Shown here piece by piece: positions 8,887-16,460 of a stretch of DNA of 34,134 nt. The notes beneath the pieces were generated by a model that ran no database searches, had not been told where the DNA came from, and saw only the letters and a list, made by a program, of their open reading frames with translations. This DNA is from Mitsuokella sp. oral taxon 131 str. W9106 (GTDB lineage: Bacteria; Bacillota; Negativicutes; Selenomonadales; Selenomonadaceae). The DNA is taken from NCBI RefSeq assembly GCF_000469545.1, contig NZ_KI273069.1, positions 1 to 34,134 of the forward strand. The letters are read 5' to 3'. Numbering within the stretch: position 1 is the stretch's first letter; every line of letters starts with the position of its first letter. Made by a program: the position numbers and the translations under genes.

Positions 8887-9339
8887 ATGCCTAAAATGTT
8901 CACGATGGATGACCTTCGGATCAAGCTGCAAGAGCGCCAACACAAGATGACGCCGCAGCGCCAAACCGTGCTGCAAATCTTCTTGGATCGTCCAGGCAAG
9001 CATTTGAGCGCAGAGGATGTTCATGGACTATTGCGTGACGAGCATTCGGAGATCGGTCTTGCAACCGTATACCGCAGCTTGGAGCTCCTTTCGGATCTTG
9101 GTATTTTACAAAAGATGGAGTTTGGCGACGGCTGCAGTCGATATGAAGTCAACACAACGGATCCGTCCCAACATCACCATCATCATCTGATTTGCACTTC
9201 GTGTGGAAAGGTGTTGGAATTTGAGGATGACTTGCTCGATGATTTGGAGCATGATATCATGGAAAAATCGCAGTTCAAGATTCACGACCATCAGGTTAAA
9301 TTCTTTGGCATCTGCAAGGAGTGCCAAGAAAAAAAGTGA
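8887..9339 (+). CDS. fur: Ferric uptake regulator, Fur family
   Basis: Metal-dependent dimeric repressor of 150 residues. The winged-helix DNA-binding domain (about 10-85) contains TPQRQTVLQIF, SAEDVHGLL and the recognition helix region IGLATVYRSLELL. The C-terminal dimerisation and metal domain has a run of five His (96-100), then CTSC (103-106), EFEDDLL and CKEC (143-146), the structural Cys4 zinc site. This resembles Bacillus Fur more than PerR or Zur, but sequence alone does not settle the metal. A GGG-containing site precedes ATG 8887. hemZ overlaps its stop. A near-consensus Fur box occurs in this window at 33513-33527. Confidence 0.9.
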   Translation: MPKMFTMDDLRIKLQERQHKMTPQRQTVLQIFLDRPGKHLSAEDVHGLLRDEHSEIGLATVYRSLELLSDLGILQKMEFGDGCSRYEVNTTDPSQHHHHHLICTSCGKVLEFEDDLLDDLEHDIMEKSQFKIHDHQVKFFGICKECQEKK

Positions 9340-10853
9340 GAGTTCGGACATTCACGCTCAATACGAAAAGGGAAATTGTTTCAAAGATTACGAGAGAGAT
9401 TCTAACGCTTTTTCACGTTGAGATTACGGGTTCTGAGGGAACAGCAGATTATGCGCAGCTTTCTGTCGTAAATAGGAGGCTCTTGGATACGCCTGAAGGA
9501 TTCGTTCGAATGGAATCTACGCTCATGCTGTTCGATCCGAATGGAAACCTTCGGCGTTTTTCCTGCGAGAGCACGGGAGCGGGGGACGAACGCGATGGTG
9601 CGGCTGTCAACCGCCTGATCAAGCTGAACCTCTATCGTATCTTTTGTGAACAACTTGCAATGCCCCAAGCTCCTTGGGGCATTCTGCATGGAGTACGCCC
9701 GACGAAGATCGTGCATCGTTGGATTCGCTATGGACTTGATGCATTGCAAATAGAGAAACGCCTTCAGAGGGACTACGAATGCAGCGTGGAAAAGGCGCAT
9801 GAAATTGTTCCGATGGCATTTCGACAGATACCGTTTTTGCGTATGTCAGATGCGCAGACGATCAGCATTTACGTTGGGATTCCGTTCTGTTTGACGCGGT
9901 GCCTTTATTGTTCCTTTCCATCGAACCTTCTGCCGAATGAGAGACATCTCCGCGAGTTTATGGAGATACTCAAAAAGGATTTGCTTGCCGCGAAGCGCGA
10001 TGTAATGCGATTCGGGTTTCGCGTGCAGAATATCTATATTGGCGGTGGTACACCGACGAGCCTTCCAGATGATTTTTTTGCCGAAATGATCGGTATGGTA
10101 TATAATGCCTTCTATGGAGATCACGTATACGAGTTCACTGTGGAAGCAGGAAGACCGGATAGCATGACACCTCGAAAAATTGCGGAAATGAAGCGACGAA
10201 GTGTTTCGCGTGTGAGCGTTAATCCGCAGACGATGCAACTGAGAACGCTCAGACGGATTGGAAGGCAGCATACGCCAGATGATGTGCGCAGGATGTACCA
10301 TGCGCTTCGCAAGGCGGGAATCCCCCATATCAACATGGATTTGATACTCGGTCTTCCCGGCGAAACGGCAGAAGATGTCCGCGATACGATGGAACAAGTC
10401 GCGGCTCTCTCGCCAGACGATATCACTCTGCACGCCCTTGCTTTGAAGCGAGGGTCGCGCTTGCGGCTCTTGATGGATGAGCAGCATGTTGAGCTTCCGT
10501 CGGGTGCAGAAACGTGTAAAATGTTCTCTGTTGCGATGAAGCGAGTAGAGTCACTCGGCATGAAGCCGTATTACCTCTATCGACAAGGATACATGCGCGG
10601 CGATCTTGAAAATGTCGGATGTTGCCGTGACGGTGCGGAAAGCATGTACAACATTCAAATCATGGAGGAGCATCAGACGATTATCGGCATTGGTGGTGCT
10701 GCTGCGACAAAGGTCGTAGACGCGCGTGCTGGTCGTCTCAAGTCGACGTTTCATGCCAAAGATCTTATGACGTATCTGCGTGATATTGATTATTATACGG
10801 AGCGTCGTCGTACATTACTTGAAGAAGTTTATGGTGATGGAAGGAATTCGTGA
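9336..10853 (+). CDS. hemZ: Radical SAM coproporphyrinogen III oxidase-like protein HemZ
   Basis: Radical SAM protein of the HemN superfamily, HemZ branch (about 500 residues with an extra N-terminal domain). The product is 505 residues. The iron-sulfur motif CLTRCLYC (Cys185, 189, 192) follows IYVGIPF, and IGGGTPTSL and DLILGLPGET are further HemN-type motifs. HemZ is annotated as oxygen-independent coproporphyrinogen dehydrogenase, although many HemN-like proteins have other roles. The true substrate is therefore uncertain without other heme genes nearby. GTG 9336 overlaps the fur stop (GTGA). GTG 9321 would overlap the AGGAG at 9317-9321. Being coupled to fur, it may be expressed together with an iron regulator. 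Confidence 0.85.
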   Translation: MRVRTFTLNTKREIVSKITREILTLFHVEITGSEGTADYAQLSVVNRRLLDTPEGFVRMESTLMLFDPNGNLRRFSCESTGAGDERDGAAVNRLIKLNLYRIFCEQLAMPQAPWGILHGVRPTKIVHRWIRYGLDALQIEKRLQRDYECSVEKAHEIVPMAFRQIPFLRMSDAQTISIYVGIPFCLTRCLYCSFPSNLLPNERHLREFMEILKKDLLAAKRDVMRFGFRVQNIYIGGGTPTSLPDDFFAEMIGMVYNAFYGDHVYEFTVEAGRPDSMTPRKIAEMKRRSVSRVSVNPQTMQLRTLRRIGRQHTPDDVRRMYHALRKAGIPHINMDLILGLPGETAEDVRDTMEQVAALSPDDITLHALALKRGSRLRLLMDEQHVELPSGAETCKMFSVAMKRVESLGMKPYYLYRQGYMRGDLENVGCCRDGAESMYNIQIMEEHQTIIGIGGAAATKVVDARAGRLKSTFHAKDLMTYLRDIDYYTERRRTLLEEVYGDGRNS

Positions 10854-10881
10854 TTTCTTAGAGCGTTAGGAGGAATGATTT

Positions 10882-12147
10882 ATGCCAATCCATGCGCCCC
10901 GCGGGACGAAGGATATCTTGCCTGATGCGATAACGGGCTGGCGTTATATCGAAGAGACGATTCGCACGCTTTGCCGTCGTTATGGATTTGAAGAGATCCG
11001 TACGCCGATGTTTGAGCATACGGAACTTTTCCAGCGCGGGATCGGTGAGGGGACAGACGTTGTCGACAAGGAGATGTATACATTCACAGATCGAGGCGAG
11101 CGCAGTCTTACGCTTCGCCCTGAGAATACGGCATCTGTTGTTCGCGCCTATCTACAGAATAAGCTCTACGGCGACTCTTCGTCGCAGAAGCTCTTCTACA
11201 TTGGTTCCATGTTTCGCTATGATCGTCCGCAGGCAGGAAGGCAGCGCGAGTTCCACCAGTTTGGTGTCGAGCTTCTAGGGGAAGCTTCGCCGCTGGCAGA
11301 TGCGGAGATTATCATGCTCGCCGTCGATTTTCTTTCGACGCTTGGGCTCAGGGATCTTGCGCTCCATATCAATTCGGTTGGCTGTCCGAAGTGTCGTCCC
11401 GTTTACCGGCAGGCGCTTCAGGATTACTTTGAGGACAAGCGCAGCGAGCTTTGTGACGACTGCAATGAACGTTTCGAGCGTAGCCCGCTTCGCATTCTCG
11501 ACTGCAAGATCGATGCGGGCAAGCCGTTTATGGAAGACGCACCGAATATCTCGGGGTGTCTCTGTGATGATTGCCGTACGCATTTTGATCAGGTAAAGGG
11601 ATTCTTGAATGCCGCTGGAATCGATTTTGCAATCGATCCACGTCTTGTCCGTGGTCTTGATTATTACACGAAGACTGCGTTTGAAGTCAAGTATGCGCCA
11701 CTTGGTGCACAGAGTGCCGTTGCGGGCGGTGGTCGATACGATGGTCTTATAGAGGAGATCGGCGGCAGTCCGACCCCTGCCGTAGGCTTTGCTGCCGGAC
11801 TAGAGCGCATACTTATTGCGCTTGAGAAACAGAAGCTTTTGCCGAACGTCGATAAAAGGATGGATGCGTTTGTAGTCACACTTGGTGAGGAGACGCGCCA
11901 GCCGGCATTTCGCCTGTTGGCGAAGCTTCGCAAAGCAGGACTTCGTGCTTCTATGGATTACGCAGGGCGCAGCATGAAGACACAGATGAAGCAGGCGAAC
12001 AAAGCAAATGCGCGGTTTGCGCTGATTCTCGGTGAGGATGAAATCAAAGAGAATGTTGTTATGCTGAAGGATATGGAAAAGAGTGAACAACAAAAGGTCT
12101 CTTTTGATTCAGTAATAAAAAAGATGTGTGTTGAGGTGGGGATTTGA
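10882..12147 (+). CDS. hisS: Histidine-tRNA ligase
   Basis: Class II aminoacyl-tRNA synthetase charging tRNA-His. The 421-residue length is typical. Motifs include the N-terminal PRGTKDILP, GTDVVDKEMYTF, LRPENTASVVRAY, motif 2 FRYDRPQAGRQREFHQFGVE (111-130) and the histidine-specific LVRGLDYYT. The C-terminal anticodon domain starts at about 325. A cysteine-rich stretch (GCPKC, CDDC, CLCDDC) typical of Firmicutes HisRS is present. AGGAGGA lies just before ATG 10882. hemZ ends 28 bases upstream and aspS begins 4 bases downstream, the common Firmicutes hisS-aspS pair. No T-box leader is visible. Confidence 0.97.
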   Translation: MPIHAPRGTKDILPDAITGWRYIEETIRTLCRRYGFEEIRTPMFEHTELFQRGIGEGTDVVDKEMYTFTDRGERSLTLRPENTASVVRAYLQNKLYGDSSSQKLFYIGSMFRYDRPQAGRQREFHQFGVELLGEASPLADAEIIMLAVDFLSTLGLRDLALHINSVGCPKCRPVYRQALQDYFEDKRSELCDDCNERFERSPLRILDCKIDAGKPFMEDAPNISGCLCDDCRTHFDQVKGFLNAAGIDFAIDPRLVRGLDYYTKTAFEVKYAPLGAQSAVAGGGRYDGLIEEIGGSPTPAVGFAAGLERILIALEKQKLLPNVDKRMDAFVVTLGEETRQPAFRLLAKLRKAGLRASMDYAGRSMKTQMKQANKANARFALILGEDEIKENVVMLKDMEKSEQQKVSFDSVIKKMCVEVGI

Positions 12148-12151
12148 TTTG

Positions 12152-13951
12152 ATGGAAACGTTACAAGGAATGAAGCGCTCACACCATTGTGGTGCGATGC
12201 ATAAAGCGGATGTTGGTACGGAGGTAATCCTTTGTGGTTGGGTGTCACGTCGTCGTGACCATGGTGGATTGATTTTTGTTGATATGCGGGATCGTTCGGG
12301 ATTCGTGCAAATCGTTTTCGATGAGGCAGCGATGAATGATGGCACATTCCATAAGGCAGAATCCTTGCGCAATGAGTTCTGCATTGCGGTTCGCGGCAAA
12401 GTTCGTGCACGCAGTGAAGAGACGGTCAACAAAAATATCGACACGGGTGAAATCGAAGTTGTCTGTGAGGAGCTTCGCGTACTCAATAAAGCAAAAACGC
12501 CGCCCTTCTACATTCAAGATGGCGTGGAAGTCGACGAAACGATTCGCATGAAGTATCGTTACCTTGATTTGCGTCGCCCTGAGATGCAAGCAAACATCGT
12601 GCTGCGCCATCGCGTAACAAAGATCATGCGCGACTTCTTTGATCGCGAAGGTTTCCTAGAAATTGAGACGCCGATGCTTTGCAAGAGCACGCCGGAGGGC
12701 GCACGTGACTTCCTCGTGCCGAGCCGACTAAATGCGGGCGAGTTCTACGCACTTCCACAGTCTCCGCAGATCTTCAAGCAGATTTTGCAGGTCGCTGGTT
12801 TTGAAAAGTATTTTCAGATTGTCCGTTGCTTCCGTGACGAAGACCTTCGCGCGGATCGCCAGCCAGAGTTTACACAGCTTGATATCGAAATGTCATTTAT
12901 GGATCAGGACGCGATCCTTAGCCTAATCGAGAATATGATCTGCGAGCTATTTAAGAAGGCAATCGGTGCGGAAGTGCCCGCTGTATTCGAGCGCATGACC
13001 TGGGATACGGCAATGGACAAGTACGGTTCAGATAAGCCAGATCTCCGTTTTGATATGCCGCTCATGGATATTTCCGAATACGTCAAGGACTCGTCATTCA
13101 AAGTGTTCAATTCCGTCATCGAAAACGGCGGTATGGTCAAGTGCATCAAAGTTGATGGCTATGCGGATATTCCGCGCCGTCGTCTTGATGATCTTGTCAA
13201 ATTCGTGCAGATCTATGGCGCGAAGGGACTTGCGTGGATTCAGTACACGGAAGAAGGCATTAAGAGTCCGTTCAAGAAATTTTACAGTGATGAGACGTTT
13301 CAGCAGATTGCAGACGCGACAGGGGCAAAACAGGGCGACCTCCTTCTCGTCGTTGCAGACAAGCGACTCGTCGTCGATACGACACTTGGTCAGCTTCGTC
13401 TCGAGATGGGCAAGGAGCGTGGGCTGATCGATCCGGATGCGCTGCGATTCCTTTGGGTGGTCGACTTCCCCATGTACGAGTGGAGTGATGAGGAAAAACG
13501 ATGGAAGGCTATGCATCATCCGTTCACAGCACCGCGTGATGCGGATATCGAGCTTCTCAAAAGTGATCCGGGACGCGTCAAGGCGAACGCCTACGATATG
13601 GTACTGAATGGCGTTGAAATCGGTGGTGGTTCGCTGCGTATTTATAATGCGGATTTGCAGGAGAAGGTCTTTGAGTCGCTTGGGCTCACGCCGGAGCAGG
13701 CACGTGAGAAGTTCGGTTTCATGATGGATGCCTTCGAGTATGGCACGCCGCCACATGGTGGAATCGCATTTGGTCTTGATCGCCTCGTTATGTTAATGGC
13801 GAAACGCGACTCAATTCGCGATGTCATCGCGTTTCCGAAGAATCAGAGCGCACGTGATGTCATGAGCGCGGCACCTTCGCCTGTCGAGGAGAAACAGCTC
13901 CGCGAGCTTTCAATTCGCACGGCAGTCAGGAAAAAGGAATCCAAGGAATAA
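12152..13951 (+). CDS. aspS: Aspartate-tRNA ligase
   Basis: Class IIb synthetase, 599 residues, the bacterial-type length with a GAD insertion. Visible features are the N-terminal OB-fold anticodon domain (CGWVSRRRDHGG), the flipping-loop and active-site region YALPQSPQIFKQ, motif 2 FRDEDLRADRQPEFTQLD, the GAD insert (about 290-410), and motif 3 GGIAFGLDRLVMLM. Whether it is discriminating or also charges tRNA-Asn cannot be told without gatCAB data. ATG 12152 was chosen, with GAGGTGGG (12133-12140) upstream. GTG 12128 would overlap hisS. A structured non-coding gap follows. Confidence 0.97.
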   Translation: METLQGMKRSHHCGAMHKADVGTEVILCGWVSRRRDHGGLIFVDMRDRSGFVQIVFDEAAMNDGTFHKAESLRNEFCIAVRGKVRARSEETVNKNIDTGEIEVVCEELRVLNKAKTPPFYIQDGVEVDETIRMKYRYLDLRRPEMQANIVLRHRVTKIMRDFFDREGFLEIETPMLCKSTPEGARDFLVPSRLNAGEFYALPQSPQIFKQILQVAGFEKYFQIVRCFRDEDLRADRQPEFTQLDIEMSFMDQDAILSLIENMICELFKKAIGAEVPAVFERMTWDTAMDKYGSDKPDLRFDMPLMDISEYVKDSSFKVFNSVIENGGMVKCIKVDGYADIPRRRLDDLVKFVQIYGAKGLAWIQYTEEGIKSPFKKFYSDETFQQIADATGAKQGDLLLVVADKRLVVDTTLGQLRLEMGKERGLIDPDALRFLWVVDFPMYEWSDEEKRWKAMHHPFTAPRDADIELLKSDPGRVKANAYDMVLNGVEIGGGSLRIYNADLQEKVFESLGLTPEQAREKFGFMMDAFEYGTPPHGGIAFGLDRLVMLMAKRDSIRDVIAFPKNQSARDVMSAAPSPVEEKQLRELSIRTAVRKKESKE

Positions 13952-13952
13952 A

Positions 13953-14090
13953 TATAAGAGTTGTGTGCGAAAAGAAGCCCTTTCGCTCCCTGAATAGCGT
14001 CCTTTTGTTAAACGCACTTCGTTTTGAACTTTTGAACGAAACAGATGGATGAAGGAGATCGAGAGGGCTTCTTCTCGACTGCGTTATTAC
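13953..14090 (+). ncRNA. Candidate structured small RNA downstream of aspS
   Basis: Bases 13968-13985 pair with 14060-14077 in a long stem with one mismatch (13971/14074) and one G-U. About four more pairs follow past a bulge (13986-13989 with 14054-14057). Inside lie two smaller hairpins: GCGT/ACGC (13997-14000/14012-14015) and TTCGTT/AACGAA (14018-14023/14035-14040). A TATAAG -10-like box at 13953-13958, beginning just after the aspS stop, would place transcription start near 13965, at the foot of the stem. There is no ORF and no T tract after the stem, so it is not an ordinary terminator. In B. subtilis the 6S-1 RNA lies between aspS and yrvM. The position matches, but the fold is shorter than canonical 6S. 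Identity is unproven. Confidence 0.4.
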
Positions 14091-14196
14091 GTCTTGCTTA
14101 TGGGCATTTCATAGAATCTCGTTGCGAATCATGAAAATGGCAGTTCAGAATAAGAGATTGCAGCTTCATAGAAGCGTGTTTCACGTATTTGCTCGC
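14091..14196. other. Rest of the aspS-wecG gap, no recognisable feature
   Basis: I see no ORF with a ribosome site, no strong inverted repeat and no terminator T tract here. It may be the 3' part of the small RNA or simple spacer before the next promoter. Confidence 0.4.
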
Positions 14197-14224
14197 TTTG
14201 CATACCGTACTTCTATGCTACAAT
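14197..14224 (+). promoter_or_regulatory. Candidate promoter for the WecG/TagA-type gene
   Basis: TTTGCA (14197-14202) and TACAAT (14219-14224) are separated by 16 bases, 29 bases before the GTG start. Confidence 0.5.
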
Positions 14225-14253
14225 TGAGAAGATAACGAGGGAGGGATTCGTTC

Positions 14254-14979
14254 GTGGGGACGAAGGTCAATATACTAGGGGTTCACGTTGACGCGGTAAC
14301 GATGGCGGAGGCTGTTGCACAGGTGGAAATGTGTATTATGGCAAAAAAAGGCGTGCTGATTGCAACGGCGAATGCAGAAATGATCATGCGTGCAACACAC
14401 GATGCAGAGCTCATGGAGATACTCAATGCAGCCGAGCTTGTCGTTCCGGATGGTGCGGGAACCGTTTGGGCAGCACGTCACCTCGGACATGCCATGCCCG
14501 AGCGCGTTGCGGGTTACGATCTTGCACAGGAACTCATGCGAAAGGCACCGGAGGAAGGGCAGCGAGTGTTTTTCTTTGGTTCTGCTCCGGGGGTTGCAGA
14601 AAAGGCAAAAGTCAAGGCAGAAGCCCTTTATCCTGGCATCTCGATCTGCGGTACGCGAAACGGTTTTTTCAAGGAAGAGGATACGCCAGCTATTATCGAG
14701 TCGATTCGTGCGGCGGAGCCGGATATCTTACTTGCTGCACTTGGCGTGCCCAAGCAGGAAAAGTGGCTTTGGAAAAATCGTACGGCATTGGGTGTGCCCG
14801 TTTCGATTGGCGTAGGTGGAACGCTCGACGTCATGGCCGGCGTTATGAAACGAGCGCCGCATTGGATGCAGCGTGCCAAGCTCGAATGGCTCTTTCGCGG
14901 TATGCTCCAACCGAAGCGTGCGGGACGTCTTTTGGCGCTTCCCGAATTCGTGTTAAAGGTACATGCGTCAAAATCGTAA
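14254..14979 (+). CDS. wecG: WecG/TagA/CpsF family glycosyltransferase
   Basis: A 241-residue GT26 enzyme. Family members transfer N-acetylmannosamine(uronate) from UDP to a polyprenyl-diphosphate-linked GlcNAc in making enterobacterial common antigen, wall teichoic acid or capsule. Key blocks are ANAEMIMRA, VPDGAGTVWAAR, RVAGYDL, FFFGSAPGVAEKA, ALGVPKQEKW and IGVGGTLDVMAG. The start is GTG 14254 with a strong purine site, GAGGGAGGG, about nine bases upstream. It stands alone, without other polysaccharide genes next to it. psd follows but has its own promoter. In a diderm Firmicute the acceptor is more likely an envelope glycan than classical teichoic acid; that is inference. Confidence 0.9.
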   Translation: MGTKVNILGVHVDAVTMAEAVAQVEMCIMAKKGVLIATANAEMIMRATHDAELMEILNAAELVVPDGAGTVWAARHLGHAMPERVAGYDLAQELMRKAPEEGQRVFFFGSAPGVAEKAKVKAEALYPGISICGTRNGFFKEEDTPAIIESIRAAEPDILLAALGVPKQEKWLWKNRTALGVPVSIGVGGTLDVMAGVMKRAPHWMQRAKLEWLFRGMLQPKRAGRLLALPEFVLKVHASKS

Positions 14980-14996
14980 GAAGCAGAGCTGTTCCC

Positions 14997-15025
14997 TAGA
15001 CAAAAAAATGGCTATCGCGTATAAT
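14997..15025 (+). promoter_or_regulatory. Promoter for psd-pssA-GT2
   Basis: TAGACA (14997-15002) and TATAAT (15020-15025) with a 17-base spacer give 11 of 12 consensus matches. Start is expected near 15032, giving an 80-base leader. Confidence 0.75.
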
Positions 15026-15040
15026 AATTGCAGGAATTGA

Positions 15041-15065
15041 GTAGGCTGGCATCTTGCCGGTCTAC
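15041..15065 (+). promoter_or_regulatory. Hairpin in the psd leader
   Basis: An 11-bp stem (15041-15051 with 15055-15065, two G-U pairs) closes a TCT loop a few bases after the predicted transcription start. No T tract follows, so it is not a simple terminator. It may stabilise or regulate the phospholipid operon mRNA. Confidence 0.45.
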
Positions 15066-15111
15066 TAAGTGCGAAAAAAAATCGTATTATGGATTATTAG
15101 GAGGTGCTTGG

Positions 15112-15744
15112 TTGGTTACTATTGTACGTGAGGGATATCCTTTTATCGGTGCATGCCTGATGCTTGCCGTAATTTTTGGATTTGCCGTGCATCCGTACGC
15201 GGCGATTCCTCCATTCGTCCTAGCACTATACTTTTGCTATTTTTTTCGCAACCCGAAACGTGAGATCCGAATTGACGAACAGGCAATACTTTCTCCTGCA
15301 GATGGTACCGTGACGGAGATTACGCCCGTTGAGATGGACGATTTCATCAAAGAACCTTGCAACAAGGTCGTCATTTTTATGTCGGTGTTCAATGTTCATG
15401 TCAATCGAAGTCCAATCCAAGGCGAGATCAAATTCCAAAAGTATTACTGTGGTCGGTTCCGTCCCGCATACAAAGATGAAGTTGGTTTTGACAACGAGCA
15501 TCATCTGCTTGGCATTGAAAACGACAAGATTCGCATTACAGTCAAGCAGATTGCGGGAATTTTAGCACGTCGCATCGTATCATGGGTTACAATGGATGAT
15601 AGACTCTCACAAGGGGAACTATACGGCATGATACGTTTTGGCTCGTGCTTGGAGGTCGTCATGCCGCGTGACGTATCCATTCTCGTTGCGGTTGGAGAAA
15701 AGGTCAAGGGTGGTGTAACGGTGATCGGGAGGATAAAAGAGTAA
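15112..15744 (+). CDS. psd: Phosphatidylserine decarboxylase proenzyme
   Basis: Membrane enzyme converting phosphatidylserine to phosphatidylethanolamine, with a pyruvoyl group made by self-cleavage. The 210-residue size is that of the short PSD class. Two hydrophobic segments (about 10-28 and 31-46) precede the catalytic domain. Motifs are LSPADGTV (60-67), FMSVFNVHVNR (89-99) and the cleavage site FGSCLEV, where Gly177-Ser178 would split into beta and alpha chains. TTG 15112 was chosen because TAGGAGGTG (15098-15106) precedes it. The 28 extra upstream codons correspond to leader hairpin DNA. It overlaps pssA by one base (TAATG). Confidence 0.92.
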   Translation: MVTIVREGYPFIGACLMLAVIFGFAVHPYAAIPPFVLALYFCYFFRNPKREIRIDEQAILSPADGTVTEITPVEMDDFIKEPCNKVVIFMSVFNVHVNRSPIQGEIKFQKYYCGRFRPAYKDEVGFDNEHHLLGIENDKIRITVKQIAGILARRIVSWVTMDDRLSQGELYGMIRFGSCLEVVMPRDVSILVAVGEKVKGGVTVIGRIKE

Positions 15745-16454
15745 TGGACTATCGCAGGTTTCTACCAAACCTATGTACTTCGATGAATCTCGTATTTGGC
15801 ATGTGCTCTATCCTCGCCACCTATCATGGCAATCTTATTTTTGGATCGATTTTTATTTTGCTCGCACTCATAGCAGATGGACTCGATGGTCGTACCGCTC
15901 GATTCTTTGGTGTCGCGAGCGAGATGGGAAAAGAGATGGATTCTCTCTGTGATCTCGGCTCATTTGGCATAGCGCCTGCTTTTCTTGCATGGGTTCTTGT
16001 CCTACAGCATCATGGAATTATCGGTATTGCAGTCGTGATATGCTTTGCGGTCTGTGGTATGTGGCGGCTTGCACGTTTTAATGTCAATGCAGATGTCGTC
16101 CATGGCTATTTCATGGGACTTGCCATCCCAGCAGGTGGGAATTGCATCGCGATGACGACGCTTCTCTTTGTTAGCCTTGGAATTGATCCTCTGCAGTTTG
16201 GACTCGTCTATCCCGTGTTGATGGCATTTGTTGGTTGGCTTATGGTAAGTCATGTGCATTATCCCAATTTCAAGGGAGATGGAGCAGAACGCGTTTATCT
16301 CATTTCAAAGATTGCTTCACTTGTTCTTTTTGTGGGAATTCTGTGGATGGGACGAGAAGCGATCTTTCCTGCACTCGGCGTAGCAGTATTCGTTACGTAT
16401 GCTTCGCTTGGTGTTATTAATTCGCTTCTTGCCGTGTTTGCAAAGAGAGGCTGA
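15744..16454 (+). CDS. pssA: CDP-diacylglycerol-serine O-phosphatidyltransferase
   Basis: Makes phosphatidylserine from CDP-diacylglycerol and serine, supplying the substrate for the preceding psd. The 236-residue polytopic protein carries the complete CDP-alcohol phosphatidyltransferase signature DG-x2-AR-x8-G-x3-D-x3-D at residues 48-70 (Asp48, Gly62, Asp66, Asp70). About seven membrane segments are suggested by hydrophobicity. ATG 15744 overlaps the psd stop, and a GGGAGG-type site lies just upstream. The small size and hydrophobic nature match the Bacillus-type PssA rather than the E. coli phospholipase-D-like type. Confidence 0.94.
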   Translation: MDYRRFLPNLCTSMNLVFGMCSILATYHGNLIFGSIFILLALIADGLDGRTARFFGVASEMGKEMDSLCDLGSFGIAPAFLAWVLVLQHHGIIGIAVVICFAVCGMWRLARFNVNADVVHGYFMGLAIPAGGNCIAMTTLLFVSLGIDPLQFGLVYPVLMAFVGWLMVSHVHYPNFKGDGAERVYLISKIASLVLFVGILWMGREAIFPALGVAVFVTYASLGVINSLLAVFAKRG

Positions 16455-16460
16455 TGGATT

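Noticed and set aside
13952-14253. Calling the aspS downstream RNA a definite 6S RNA
   Set aside because: Position fits, but the single long stem with two short inner hairpins is about 110 bases and does not show the usual central bubble and long upper stem. It is kept as a candidate only.
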